Shown here: piece by piece, positions 1 to 9,178 of the stretch | How the letters are laid out: each line of letters opens with the position of its first letter | Numbering within the stretch: position 1 is the stretch's first letter | Program-made: the position numbers and the translations under genes | Notes under the pieces: model-generated | Database searches by the model: none | What the model was told of the DNA's origin: nothing | Seen by the model: the letters and a program-made list of their open reading frames with translations, nothing else | Source: Roseovarius sp. M141 | GTDB lineage: Bacteria > Pseudomonadota > Alphaproteobacteria > Rhodobacterales > Rhodobacteraceae | Direction: 5' to 3' | DNA: 64,000 nucleotides | Assembly: GCF_024355225.1 (NCBI RefSeq) | Contig: NZ_VCNH01000008.1 | Location: 558,001-622,000, forward strand

Positions 1-61
1 TGCCTTGCTCTACAGTCTCTGGGCGCTTCTCCGGTGGATGCTGTGACATTGCCAAAAAAGA

Positions 62-94
62 AAGCCCCGAAGCGCGGCAGACGCTTCGGGGCTT
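62..94 (-). terminator. Rho-independent terminator of the 129-aa gene
   Basis: A perfect 13-bp inverted repeat (62-74 with 82-94) has a 7-nt loop. Read on the minus strand it is followed by a T-rich run (complement of the A-run at 52-63). It starts 27 nt after the stop codon of the minus-strand gene at 121-510, so it is the natural 3' end of that transcript. Confidence 0.85.
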
Positions 95-120
95 ATCTCA
101 TTTCGGGCGGCAGTGTTGTC

Positions 121-510
121 TCAGGCGGCGATGCCCTCAACGGCGCTGTAGAGGCGGCAATAGAGCTCGATCACCCGCACGCGGTTGTAAGTAATCGGGC
201 TGGCGTAGCGTTTGGGCGCAGTGCCGCAGGGCGCGGTTTCCATGAAGAGCCCCATCCAGCGGTTGCCGACATCGGGGAACATCTCGTAGATTTCCTGATG
301 GCGGAAGGGGCGCTGATCGGGGAAGTAAAGCCGACCATCGAAGTCCTCGATCTCGACCAGAACCCTCCGCCATGCAGCAAAGGAGCCGACTTCCTCGTGC
401 ATGGCGCGGGCGGGTTTCCAGATGTGCTCGCGGTATAGGCGGCGGTTGGCAATATGGTGATCGGCCAGAACAGTGATCTTGTCGTCCTTTGCGGTGATGG
501 TTGGGAACAT
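121..510 (-). CDS. Hypothetical protein (129 aa) of the integrated element
   Basis: I do not recognise this protein. It is a soluble 129-residue product rich in aromatic and charged residues, with no signal peptide or membrane segment. The start at 510 is preceded by a GAGAAAG ribosome-binding sequence, and a strong terminator follows the stop codon, so it looks like a self-contained transcription unit. It lies in the accessory segment left of the tRNA-Ala and points away from the recombinase, so it is probably cargo of the integrated element. No function is proposed. Confidence 0.6.
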   Translation of the reverse strand: MFPTITAKDDKITVLADHHIANRRLYREHIWKPARAMHEEVGSFAAWRRVLVEIEDFDGRLYFPDQRPFRHQEIYEMFPDVGNRWMGLFMETAPCGTAPKRYASPITYNRVRVIELYCRLYSAVEGIAA

Positions 511-744
511 GGGTTAGCTTTCTCGTGTCTATGAAATCATGGGGTTGCTTTCTTGGGGCTTCGTTTTTGGCATCGTCCTACATGTGTCCTCTTTCTTCCA
601 GGAACGCTTGATTGCGTCTGGGAGTGATATGAGCACAGATCAGATTTTTTCAGATACAGGTGAGCTTTACGGGGCGAGCATGCATCCATTAAGTACATCA
701 GTATCCGTTGTTTACCTGCATATTTTATGCGCTATATTCGCGCG
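511..744. other. Intergenic region of the element, no gene supported
   Basis: This AT-richer gap separates two divergently transcribed genes and should hold both of their promoters. A 69-codon open frame exists on the plus strand, but it has no convincing ribosome-binding site and no recognisable product, so I do not call it. Confidence 0.4.
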
Positions 745-1401
745 ATGAAGAACCGCTACTGCATAGGCTCAAAGCTCCCCGAGGCCACATTCCGCGCGCT
801 CGTGCGGGCATATTTCGTGGGCGCGACGACGGACGAGGCAGCGCGCGCGGCTAAGGTTTCGCAGGCAACCGTCAAAAACCTCTACCGGCGCATCACCTAC
901 CGCCTCGTGGATGATTTCGAGCTCTTCAAGTATCACCGCGAGTTGTTGACCGACTGCTTTGAGACGGGCGGGCGGCGCGTCGAAACCCTCAAGCGCTGCT
1001 TATGGCAGTGCCCCGGCGACAAAGGTTATGGCGAAGTCATCTACAGGGATACCTGCGCTGAGTGCCCGTTCGCCGCCGAGTTTCGGGAGGAGATGCAAAA
1101 CGACCACGCAGTGCTCACCATGTATTTCGAGCGCCGTGGCCTTGCGCCTCTGACATCGTTTAGCTTCGTCAATCGCGCTGCCTATATCTTCGGGCAGAAG
1201 CGCTTTCTTTATGGGCCGAAGGAAAGCCGTCGCAGTCAGGCCGGAAAATTTATCCGTGAACTGAAGATCAATCCGCTCGGCTCCACAGGAACGAAGGAGC
1301 AGATTGCGGACCGTTATGTAAATTTAAAAGGCGTTAGGCCGCTCTGGTATGTCTCCAGTCGTGGCGAGGAATATTTCTTGCCTGATCACGACATGATGTG
1401 A
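745..1401 (+). CDS. Hypothetical protein with N-terminal HTH and a four-cysteine cluster
   Basis: The 218-residue product is not one I recognise. Residues ~10-50 resemble a helix-turn-helix (A-TTDEAARAAKVSQATVKNLYR), as found in recombinase or sigma-like DNA-binding segments. A Cys-x3-Cys ... Cys-x2-Cys cluster follows in the middle of the protein (CLWQC, later CAECPF) and could bind zinc or another metal. ATG 745 is preferred to the in-frame ATG at 727 because the protein then begins directly at the conserved-looking segment; either is possible. It lies in the accessory segment and is co-directional with the recombinase. A DNA-binding regulatory or mobile-element role is inference only. Confidence 0.6.
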   Translation: MKNRYCIGSKLPEATFRALVRAYFVGATTDEAARAAKVSQATVKNLYRRITYRLVDDFELFKYHRELLTDCFETGGRRVETLKRCLWQCPGDKGYGEVIYRDTCAECPFAAEFREEMQNDHAVLTMYFERRGLAPLTSFSFVNRAAYIFGQKRFLYGPKESRRSQAGKFIRELKINPLGSTGTKEQIADRYVNLKGVRPLWYVSSRGEEYFLPDHDMM

Positions 1402-1763
1402 GGGACGGTTTCTGCCTCGTTTCCGATTGCCTGCCGGGAGCCTTCGCGATGGGCGTCAAACATCGAAGGGCTGCATGGCCAGCTTTCTATCATCGAAATC
1501 AAGATGATGGGAACGCCACCATGCCACGAAAATGGAAAACTGCTAAGACGGCTTCCAGCGCCAAAAATTGCGCGGGCCGCATAAATTATGCTAAACTGAA
1601 AGTAGGTGAAGGAAACGATTTTTCCGAACTGGCATCTGAGGCGCTTGAAGCTTCTGACCAGCACCTGACTTTCAGGGCAAACGACCAAGAGCAACAAGGG
1701 CACGGTTTAACCGGCGTTTTTGCGCACCCTCGCGCCAATATGCGCAGACGGGCAGTTGATATT

Positions 1764-2099
1764 ATGAGTAAAGATAATTTTGATAATGCGCCTGATCTCG
1801 GCAAAGCTCTTGGCTTCGCCATTGAAGATGGCAAGAAACTGAATGTTTATCTCGATGTCGAGAAGTACATGGCTCTGGTTGATGGTCTCAATCTGAGTAA
1901 ACATCAAAAGGAGCAGATAATTCGGGAGCTCTGGAACATCGGCTTGGCCTTCTATGACCTGGGGTTTAGCTTACAAACGTTCGGTCAGCCTTGTGGAAAA
2001 CTCAGCCCAAAAGAGGATGGGAGTGCCACAAACCGCAGAGATATGGTAAGCTCTCGGCTGAATACCCTGACAAAAACATTCAACTTATACGCGGCTTGA
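1764..2099 (+). CDS. Hypothetical protein (111 aa) directly upstream of the recombinase
   Basis: A short acidic, helix-rich protein of 111 residues that I do not recognise. The open frame extends upstream to a GTG at 1398 (233 aa), with another in-frame ATG at 1521, but the upstream part looks low-quality as coding sequence, so I choose ATG 1764. The ribosome-binding site is weak, which leaves the start uncertain. Its stop lies 28 bp before the serine recombinase start, so the two are probably co-transcribed. It could be an accessory factor of the element (regulator or directionality factor), but nothing in the sequence proves this. Confidence 0.5.
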   Translation: MSKDNFDNAPDLGKALGFAIEDGKKLNVYLDVEKYMALVDGLNLSKHQKEQIIRELWNIGLAFYDLGFSLQTFGQPCGKLSPKEDGSATNRRDMVSSRLNTLTKTFNLYAA

Positions 2100-2127
2100 C
2101 TACGGTGCCGCTGGAGAAGGAGAAGTC

Positions 2128-3729
2128 ATGCATGACTCAGCAAAACAGCCAATAGCAGGCACCAGCGCTCTGATCTATTGCCGGGTCTCGGACAAGAAGC
2201 AAAAGACGCAAGGCCACGGCCTCGAAAGCCAAGAGCACCGCTGCCGCCAGTTTGCGGAAGCGCGCGGCTATGAAGTCGAGATGGTCTTCCCTGACGACAT
2301 TACGGGAGGGATCGATTTTATGGAGCGCCCCGGCATGCGCGCTATGCTGGCCTATCTGGATGCCCAAAAGGGCAAGCCGTACGTAGTCATCTTCGATGAT
2401 CCTAAGCGCTTTGCCCGTCACACCGAGTTCCATCTAAAGCTGCGGCGCGAGTTTGCCACGCGCGGCGCGATCATTGAATGTCCCAATTTTAAATTTGAAG
2501 ATACGCCCGAAGGCCTCTTCATAGAAACCATCATCGCCGCACAAGGCCAGCTAGAGCGCGAGCAAAACCGCCGTCAAGTTATCCAGAAGATGACCGCCCG
2601 CGTCGAGAAGGGCTATTACGTTTTCAACGCGCCCGTTGGCTACCGCTATGAGCGCGACAGCGTGCACGGCAAGCTTCTGGTGCGTGATGAGCCCGTCGCC
2701 TCGATTATCGCCGAAGCCCTCGAAGGCTATGCTTCGGGCCACTTCCGCTCACAGAGCGAGGTTCTGCGGTTCTTTGAATCCAAGCCCGATTTCCCGAAAA
2801 GCAACAACTCTGGAGCCGTGCGTATCACCAAGGTCAGAGAAATCCTTGAGCGCCCGACCTATGCTGGGCTGGTAGGAGCCCCATGTTGGGGCGTGACCCT
2901 TCGTAAAGGGCATCATGAGTCCCTGATCAGCTTTACCACCCATGAGCGCATTCAGGCGAAGCTGAAAGGCACAGCGAATGCGCCAGCCCGCAAGGACATC
3001 AACGAAGACTTTCCGCTGCGCGGCTTCGTGGTCTGTGATGATTGCGATCAGCCCATGACCTCGTGCTGGTCCAGAGGCCGCAGCCAACACTACGCTTACT
3101 ATCTCTGCGACACACCGAACTGCGACTCGAAGCGCAAGTCGATCCGGCGCGCTGATATCGAGGATGGCGCAGAAAGCCTGCTAAGCAGCCTGCAACCGGC
3201 AACGCAGCTCTATAAACTCGCCAAAGCCATCTTCACTGATATCTGGGAGATGCGGCGCACTGAGGCCAAGGCCGCGCGCGGCACCATAGAGGCGCAGCTT
3301 GCCGATACGGAAAAGCAGATTGAAGCGCTGATAGGCCGTATCATGGATTCCGGCAGCGCGACCGTAATCAGCGCTTACGAAAAGCGCATCGATGAGCTGG
3401 AGCGGCAGAAGCTGAGATTAAGCGAACAGGCTGACGCATGCGTGCCTTCGCACGGACGCCTAGAGGAATTTATCGAACCGGCCTTTGCGTTTCTTGCAAA
3501 CCCTTGGAATATTTATCAAAAGGGTAGTTTCGCTCTTAAGCGGACAGTGCTTAAACTGGCCTTTGCAGAGCCGCTCAGGTACAGCCGCGAAAACGGTTAT
3601 CGAACCGCCGAAATCACCTTTCCATTCAAGGTGTTAGCGGATTTTTCAACACTAAATTGTGGGATGGTGGAGCCTAGGGGGATCGAACCCCTGACCTCCT
3701 GCATGCCATGCAGGCGCTCTCCCAGCTGA
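2128..3729 (+). CDS. Large serine recombinase (site-specific integrase) of a tRNA-Ala-inserted element
   Basis: The 533-residue protein has the large serine integrase layout. An N-terminal resolvase domain carries the YCRVS motif (catalytic Ser21). A recombinase domain covers ~165-280, a zinc ribbon has Cys303, Cys306, Cys327 and Cys332, and a coiled coil spans ~385-435. A GGAGAAGGAGAA ribosome-binding site precedes ATG 2128. The frame has no stop of its own before the tRNA gene: residues from ~513 onward (MVEPRGIEPLTS...) are the antisense translation of tRNA-Ala and the stop codon lies inside it. The enzyme should catalyse insertion and excision of the element at the 3' end of that tRNA. 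Confidence 0.9.
   Translation: MHDSAKQPIAGTSALIYCRVSDKKQKTQGHGLESQEHRCRQFAEARGYEVEMVFPDDITGGIDFMERPGMRAMLAYLDAQKGKPYVVIFDDPKRFARHTEFHLKLRREFATRGAIIECPNFKFEDTPEGLFIETIIAAQGQLEREQNRRQVIQKMTARVEKGYYVFNAPVGYRYERDSVHGKLLVRDEPVASIIAEALEGYASGHFRSQSEVLRFFESKPDFPKSNNSGAVRITKVREILERPTYAGLVGAPCWGVTLRKGHHESLISFTTHERIQAKLKGTANAPARKDINEDFPLRGFVVCDDCDQPMTSCWSRGRSQHYAYYLCDTPNCDSKRKSIRRADIEDGAESLLSSLQPATQLYKLAKAIFTDIWEMRRTEAKAARGTIEAQLADTEKQIEALIGRIMDSGSATVISAYEKRIDELERQKLRLSEQADACVPSHGRLEEFIEPAFAFLANPWNIYQKGSFALKRTVLKLAFAEPLRYSRENGYRTAEITFPFKVLADFSTLNCGMVEPRGIEPLTSCMPCRRSPS
3665..3710. other. Probable attachment site (attL/attR) within the tRNA-Ala 3' half
   Basis: The recombinase gene abuts and reads into the tRNA 3' half, and the tRNA is intact. 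This implies that the element carried a copy of the tRNA 3' sequence that restored the gene on insertion. The exact crossover cannot be fixed because the second copy would lie left of the window; no second copy is visible in 1-3660. Confidence 0.4.
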
Positions 3730-3740
3730 GCTAAGGCCCC
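3665..3740 (-). tRNA. tRNA-Ala(GGC)
   Basis: On the minus strand a complete 76-nt cloverleaf can be read. It has a 7-bp acceptor stem GGGGCCT/AGGCTCC, the D-arm GCTC...GAGC, the anticodon stem CCTGC/GCAGG with loop ATGGCAT (anticodon GGC), the T-arm AGGGG-TTCGATC-CCCCT and an encoded CCA end. Its 3' end faces the serine recombinase gene, the usual geometry for an integrated element that uses a tRNA 3' end as attachment site. Confidence 0.97.
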
Positions 3741-3824
3741 GATGCGGCCCATGAGGCCACTGAGTGCTGATTAGGCAAAGCGCCGGGCAGGATCAAGCGA
3801 AAAAATCCAGCCCGGCACGCAATA

Positions 3825-4151
3825 TCAATTGTCGTCGTCGTCCGAAGCAACGTCGGCGATCTCGTCGAGCGAGACATCCTCGTCGTCGTCCTCGTCCTCC
3901 AGCACGTCGTCGCCCAGATCCACGTCGACGTCATCATCATCGTCCAGCACCGCGTCATCGTCGGTGTTGGCCTCTTTCATCTTCTTGGTCTCGGCATCCT
4001 CGGCATCGGCCTTGATCGAGCGGCTCTTGCCGATGTTCAGCTCGACCACTTCGCCGGTATACGGGCTGACGATCGGGTCCTTGTTCAGGTCGTAGAAGCG
4101 CTGGCCGGTCGTCGGGCACAGGCGCTTGACGCCCCATTCTTCCTTGGGCAT
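3825..4151 (-). CDS. TIGR02300 family protein (FYDLN acid domain)
   Basis: The 108-residue product begins MPKEEWGVKRLCPTTGQRF followed by YDLN, the signature of this small alphaproteobacterial family of unknown function. The C-terminal half is an extremely acidic, probably disordered tail made almost wholly of Asp and Glu. The start at 4151 is chosen because the family begins at this Met and an AAAGGGA ribosome-binding site precedes it; the longer open frame to 4244 adds unrelated residues. It is a single-gene unit, divergent from the metallopeptidase gene at 4256. The conserved N-terminal Cys suggests a possible zinc-ribbon relic, but this is not certain. Confidence 0.9.
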   Translation of the reverse strand: MPKEEWGVKRLCPTTGQRFYDLNKDPIVSPYTGEVVELNIGKSRSIKADAEDAETKKMKEANTDDDAVLDDDDDVDVDLGDDVLEDEDDDEDVSLDEIADVASDDDDN

Positions 4152-4255
4152 GTGCGTCCCTTTCAAATATGGTGCCTTGCATGCGATCTGCGCCACCTGC
4201 CATAACAGGGCAAGGGTGTCAAAGCCTTTGAGCAATTGCAGCACAGATCAGGCAT

Positions 4256-4936
4256 ATGGGCCAGCATATTCTTCCCGGCAACCCCCCTATCGCAGTTACG
4301 CTGCGCCGTTCGGCGCAGGCGCGGCGGATTTCCTTGCGCGTGTCGGCGCTGGATGGGCGTGTCACGCTGACCCTGCCCAAGGGTCTGCCCGAGCGTGAGG
4401 CGCTGGATTTCGCCCGCTCGAAACAGGATTGGCTGGCCGGGCATCTGGCGGATCGCGCGCCCGAAGTGACCCTGGCGCCGGGCGCCTCCCTGCCGGTCGA
4501 AGGGCGCATGCTGCGGCTGGAGGCGGGCATTGGGCGGCGGGTGACGTCATCGGGCGATACCCTGCTGGTGCCGGGCGGCAATCCCGCGCGCTTGCAGGCG
4601 TGGCTGAAAACGCTGGCGCGCGATCGGCTGGCGTCAGCGTCGGATCGCTATGCGGCTGCGCTGGGGCGTCCCTATGCGCGCATCACGCTGCGCGATACAC
4701 GCTCGCGCTGGGGGTCGTGTTCGTCGACTGCCGGGCTTAGCTATTCGTGGCGGCTGATCATGGCGCCGCCCGAGGTGCTGGAATATGTCGCCGCGCATGA
4801 GGTCGCGCATCTGGAGCAGATGAATCACTCATCCGCCTTCTGGGCCATCGTCGCGCGCCTGATGCCCGACTATCAGACACATCGCGACTGGCTGCGCCGC
4901 AGCGGAACGGCGCTGCACCGCTACCGCTTTGATTGA
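4256..4936 (+). CDS. M48/YgjP-like (DUF45) zinc metallopeptidase
   Basis: The 226-residue protein carries HEVAH (residues 181-185), the HExxH zinc-binding and catalytic motif, followed by the MNHSSAFW segment that supplies the third ligand region. The DTRSRWGSCSS motif typical of the YgjP/WLM-related DUF45 family lies ahead of it. No signal peptide is present, so it is expected in the cytoplasm. The substrate is unknown; family members are linked to DNA-protein crosslink or general protein processing only by distant relationship. It is followed with only a short gap by a GntR regulator gene. Confidence 0.88.
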   Translation: MGQHILPGNPPIAVTLRRSAQARRISLRVSALDGRVTLTLPKGLPEREALDFARSKQDWLAGHLADRAPEVTLAPGASLPVEGRMLRLEAGIGRRVTSSGDTLLVPGGNPARLQAWLKTLARDRLASASDRYAAALGRPYARITLRDTRSRWGSCSSTAGLSYSWRLIMAPPEVLEYVAAHEVAHLEQMNHSSAFWAIVARLMPDYQTHRDWLRRSGTALHRYRFD

Positions 4937-4948
4937 CGCGGATGCGGT

Positions 4949-4960
4949 TTGTGATCACAA
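4949..4960. promoter_or_regulatory. 12-bp perfect palindrome, candidate GntR operator
   Basis: TTGTGATCACAA is a perfect palindrome centred just ahead of the probable ATG (4968) of the GntR/FCD gene. FCD-type GntR regulators commonly bind TNGT...ACNA palindromes, so autoregulation is plausible. The site could also help decide the start: translation from TTG 4929 would place it inside the coding region. Confidence 0.4.
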
Positions 4961-4967
4961 CAGCTTC

Positions 4968-5615
4968 ATGTTGATGAACCCCCGGCCCGATCCGACACCT
5001 GCCGCGCATGACCGCGTTTATCGCGGGCTACGCAGCCGAATCATGTACGGCCAGATGGCCCCGGGCGAATCACTGACGCTGCGCGGCGTGGGCAAGAACT
5101 ACGACGTGTCTATGACCCCCGCGCGCGAGGCATTGCGCAGGCTGGTGGCCGAAGGCGCGCTGACGCTGAGCAGTTCGGGCCGCGTTTCCACCCCGGAGCT
5201 GAGCAATGACCGGATCGAGGAATTGGCCGCCCTGCGGTCCCTGCTGGAGGTCGAACTGGCCAGCCGCGCCCTGCCCCGCGCGCATATCGCGCTGATCGAC
5301 CGGCTGACCACGATCAACGCCGCGATTGCCGAGGATATCGCGCGTCAGGACGCCGTGGCCTATATCCGCCGCAATCTGGAGTTTCACCGCACGCTATACC
5401 TGCGCGCGCAGGCGCCCGCGATGCTGGCCATGGCCGAAACGGTATGGCTGCAACTGGGCCCGACCATGCGCAAGCTGTACGGCAAACTGCGCCAGAAAGA
5501 ACCGCCCCCCTATCACCGCATCATCATCAGCGCGCTCAAGGCCGGGGACGAACCGACGCTGCGCCTTGCCGTGCGGTCGGACGTCACCCAAGGGCTGCGG
5601 ATGCTGACAACCTAG
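4968..5615 (+). CDS. GntR family transcriptional regulator (FCD domain)
   Basis: The 215-residue protein has an N-terminal winged helix (residues ~12-75, with the VSMTPAREALRRLVAEGAL recognition helix) and an all-helical FCD ligand-binding domain. The latter carries the Arg-x3-Glu and Asn-x3-His metal/ligand positions (ALRSLLEVE, NLEFHRTLY). ATG 4968 is preferred over a TTG at 4929. It is convergent with accA and there is no adjacent catabolic operon to name its effector. It resembles the other FCD regulator in the window (31624-32310) in domain layout, including a shared segment with tryptophan/leucine then GPSMRxL or GPTMRKL. Confidence 0.88.
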   Translation: MLMNPRPDPTPAAHDRVYRGLRSRIMYGQMAPGESLTLRGVGKNYDVSMTPAREALRRLVAEGALTLSSSGRVSTPELSNDRIEELAALRSLLEVELASRALPRAHIALIDRLTTINAAIAEDIARQDAVAYIRRNLEFHRTLYLRAQAPAMLAMAETVWLQLGPTMRKLYGKLRQKEPPPYHRIIISALKAGDEPTLRLAVRSDVTQGLRMLTT

Positions 5616-5646
5616 GCGTTTCACCTCAAGTTTCAGGCGAAACGCT

Positions 5647-6609
<963 letters not shown>

Positions 6610-6665
6610 CCGCAAAGCTCCGGTTGGTGCCCGCGATATATGGCGGGGCAGAGGCGGAAATGCAA

Positions 6666-7295
6666 TCAGTTCGGCAGATCCAGCGCCGCGCGCAGGGCCA
6701 GTTCGGACGGGGCCAGCACCGGGATGCCAATGCCCGACAGCAGCGGCGCGGCGCCCGTCATCGACGCCTGCGCCAGCACGATACAGGCCGCACCGGGCGC
6801 GGCGCTCAGATTTTCGCGGATGGCGCTGGCGATGACGGCATGGAACGGCTGCACCTGCCCGGCCTCGAACAATGGCCAGAACTGCGCCAGCGACAGGGCA
6901 TGCACGCGCGCCTTGTGACCCGCGCGCCCCAGCGCCGCATCCAGCAGCGCGGCGGAGGGCACCAGCGTGCTGTCCACGCAATAGGCCATGATGATATCGC
7001 CCTGCGCCCCTGCGGCAACCTGCGCCGCCTTGGCCATCATCGGCGCATCGATCCGCAGGATGCCCAGCCCCTCGGCCAGCGGCCCCAGCGTCGTGCAGGT
7101 GCACAAGACCGCGCCGGGGGCGGCGCGAACCGCCTGCGCGATCTCACCCTGCACACTGGCATCCGCGTCTTGCGCCCGGCTTAGCCAATCGGGTCGCACG
7201 ACGTGGCGCAATTCTGCGCCCGGTGCGATCCGCACGGCCAGATCATCGAACGCGGCGCGATGCGCCTCGGCGGTGTGCAAAAGTGTCAGTGTCAT
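6666..7295 (-). CDS. Aspartate/glutamate racemase-like protein
   Basis: The 209-residue product resembles the Asp/Glu/hydantoin racemase superfamily. The first half holds a CTCTTLGP motif (around residues 65-72) at the position of the first catalytic cysteine. The equivalent second motif in true racemases is GCT-like, but here it reads VLAQASM, so the second catalytic Cys is absent. This argues against a standard two-base racemase, and the reaction is unknown. It lies between accA and a LysE-type exporter, 12 bp after the exporter's stop, so it may be co-transcribed with that gene. Confidence 0.7.
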   Translation of the reverse strand: MTLTLLHTAEAHRAAFDDLAVRIAPGAELRHVVRPDWLSRAQDADASVQGEIAQAVRAAPGAVLCTCTTLGPLAEGLGILRIDAPMMAKAAQVAAGAQGDIIMAYCVDSTLVPSAALLDAALGRAGHKARVHALSLAQFWPLFEAGQVQPFHAVIASAIRENLSAAPGAACIVLAQASMTGAAPLLSGIGIPVLAPSELALRAALDLPN

Positions 7296-7307
7296 GGCGG
7301 GCCCTTT

Positions 7308-7910
7308 TCAGGCGGGCCATAGCACAGGGATCATGGTCGCGACCAGAAGCACCGCCATCGTCCAGTTGAAAATGCGCAACCGCACCGGCGTGCTGAGCAG
7401 TCTGCGCATCTGCTGGCCCAGCGCGGTCCAGCTGGTGGTGCTGATGGTCGACACCGCGCAATAGGCGCCCGCCACCCACAGGATCGCCGACGGTTCGCGC
7501 CCGCCGGCATAAAGCGTGATCGCTGACAGCGCCATGAACCACGCCTTGGGGTTAACCCACTGGAACGCCGCGGCCTGAAGAAATGTCAGCGGCTTGCCGG
7601 TCTGGTCGGCGGCGGCGCGCGCGGGCGGCGCGGCGTGGGCGATCTTCCACGCCAGATACAGCAGATAGACGACGCTCAGCACCGTCAGAACGGTCTGCAC
7701 GATGGGAAACGCCTCGAACACGCGGATCACGCCGACGCCGACCAGTGTGACCAGCACGGGCATACCCAGCCCGACACCAAACATATGGGGCACCGTCCGG
7801 CGAAAGCCGAAATTGGCGCCCGATGCCATCAGCATCAGGTTGTTCGGACCGGGGGTGATAACCCCGACAAAGCAAAAGGCGACCAGCGCAAAGAATATCT
7901 CAGGTGTCAT
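7308..7910 (-). CDS. LysE family amino-acid exporter
   Basis: The 200-residue membrane protein has about six hydrophobic segments and the N-terminal ITPGPNNLMLMASG motif diagnostic of LysE/RhtB transporters, which export amino acids or homoserine lactones by proton antiport. FQWVNPKAWFMA is another family landmark. The start at 7910 (MTPEIFF) is chosen because it places the first membrane helix at the usual position; the upstream in-frame Met at 7973 would add an unrelated tail. It is divergent from zapE and upstream of the racemase-like gene. The substrate cannot be told from sequence. Confidence 0.9.
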   Translation of the reverse strand: MTPEIFFALVAFCFVGVITPGPNNLMLMASGANFGFRRTVPHMFGVGLGMPVLVTLVGVGVIRVFEAFPIVQTVLTVLSVVYLLYLAWKIAHAAPPARAAADQTGKPLTFLQAAAFQWVNPKAWFMALSAITLYAGGREPSAILWVAGAYCAVSTISTTSWTALGQQMRRLLSTPVRLRIFNWTMAVLLVATMIPVLWPA

Positions 7911-8012
7911 GGTCGCAGTAATAGCGGGCAATTCAGGTATTGGAATCGCTTTTTGCAGCGACAGGGCACGCACCGCTTTTCAGCGCATCCCCCGCAGGCT
8001 ATGCCTTGGGCC

Positions 8013-9071
8013 ATGAAAACAATGCCAGACATCTACGCTGATATGGTTGCCGCCGGTACGTTGACCGCCGATCCCGCGCAGGAGGCCGTCCTGCCCGAGC
8101 TCGAGCGGATTCGCGTCGCGCTGGAGGCCGCGCAGCCCAAGGGATGGTTTCGCAAGTCACCGGACTCGCCCAAGGGGCTGTACATGTGGGGCGGCGTCGG
8201 GCGCGGCAAATCCATGCTGATGGACATGTTCGCCGCCTCGCTGGACGTGCCCAATCGTCGCGTGCATTTTCATGCCTTCATGCAGGAAATCCACTCGGGC
8301 ATCCACGCCGCACGGCAAAAGGGCGCGCAGGATGCCGTCGCGCCGGTGGCCACGAAGGTGGCCGAGGATGTGCGCCTGCTGGCCTTTGATGAGATGCAGA
8401 TTACCGACATCACCGATGCGATGATCGTCGGGCGCCTGTTTCAGGCGCTGTTCGATGCCGGAGTGGTGGTCATCACGACGTCCAACAGGGTGCCGGACGA
8501 TCTGTACAAGGACGGGCTGAACCGGCAGCTGTTCCTGCCGTTCATCGATTTGCTGAAGCAGAACATGGTCGTGCATCACCTGACCTCGCCCACCGACTAC
8601 CGGCAGGATCGCATCGCCGGCAACCCGACCTATTTCACCCCGGTTGACTTCACGGCCCGCGAGAAAATCGAAGATATCTGGCAGGGCCTGACCCACGGAC
8701 AGGCGCAGCCCCATACCCTGACCGTGCAAAAGCGCCAGCTGGAAATCCCCGCCTTTCACAATGGCGTGGCGCGCGCGACGTTTTATCACCTGTGCGGGCG
8801 GATGCTGGGCCCTGCCGACTATCTGGCACTGGCAGAGGCCGCGCGCGTGCTGGTGCTGGAGGAGATTCCGCTGCTCAGCCGTCAGAACTTTAACGAGGCG
8901 AAACGGTTCGTCACCCTGATCGACGCGCTATACGAGGCACGCGTGCAACTGATTTGCAGCGCCGCCGCAAAGCCCGAATTCCTGTATGTCGAGGGCGAAG
9001 GCACCTTTGAATTCGAACGCACGGCCAGCCGCCTGCGCGAAATGCAGTCGGACGGATGGGGCCAGGCCTGA
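8013..9071 (+). CDS. zapE: Cell division protein ZapE (AFG1-like ATPase)
   Basis: The 352-residue P-loop ATPase belongs to the AFG1/ZapE family. It has Walker A GGVGRGKS (residues ~60-67), Walker B LLAFDEMQ followed by [14 protein letters not shown], and the sensor segment [17 protein letters not shown]. In E. coli ZapE interacts with FtsZ under stress and low oxygen. ATG 8013 is used; ATGs at 8001 and 8022 are alternatives because no clear ribosome-binding site separates them. It lies directly ahead of clpS on the same strand, about 107 bp apart. Confidence 0.92.
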   Translation: MKTMPDIYADMVAAGTLTADPAQEAVLPELERIRVALEAAQPKGWFRKSPDSPKGLYMWGGVGRGKSMLMDMFAASLDVPNRRVHFHAFMQEIHSGIHAARQKGAQDAVAPVATKVAEDVRLLAFDEMQITDITDAMIVGRLFQALFDAGVVVITTSNRVPDDLYKDGLNRQLFLPFIDLLKQNMVVHHLTSPTDYRQDRIAGNPTYFTPVDFTAREKIEDIWQGLTHGQAQPHTLTVQKRQLEIPAFHNGVARATFYHLCGRMLGPADYLALAEAARVLVLEEIPLLSRQNFNEAKRFVTLIDALYEARVQLICSAAAKPEFLYVEGEGTFEFERTASRLREMQSDGWGQA

Positions 9072-9178
9072 TTGGCGAACGCGGCCCATGCAGGCTCCGC
9101 GCCACCCCCCTTTCAAATAACACCGTAAAGGCTATATACAGCGCCAGATACAAACTCGCTTTAAACGACGTGGACGAC

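Noticed and set aside
539..748. 69-codon plus-strand frame as a gene
   Set aside because: No ribosome-binding site, no recognisable features, and it overlaps the likely promoter region of the gene at 745.
1..3660. Left attachment-site repeat of the tRNA-Ala 3' half
   Set aside because: I looked for a second copy of the tRNA 3' sequence left of the recombinase and found none, so the far end of the element lies outside the window.
3665..3729. C-terminal tail of the recombinase as a functional protein domain
   Set aside because: The residues are the antisense translation of tRNA-Ala; similar tails appear wherever an ORF runs into this tRNA.
5617..5645. Hairpin GCGTTTC...GAAACGC as a bidirectional terminator between the GntR gene and accA
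   Set aside because: The stem is only 7 bp with a 15-nt loop and there is no T-run; too weak to list.
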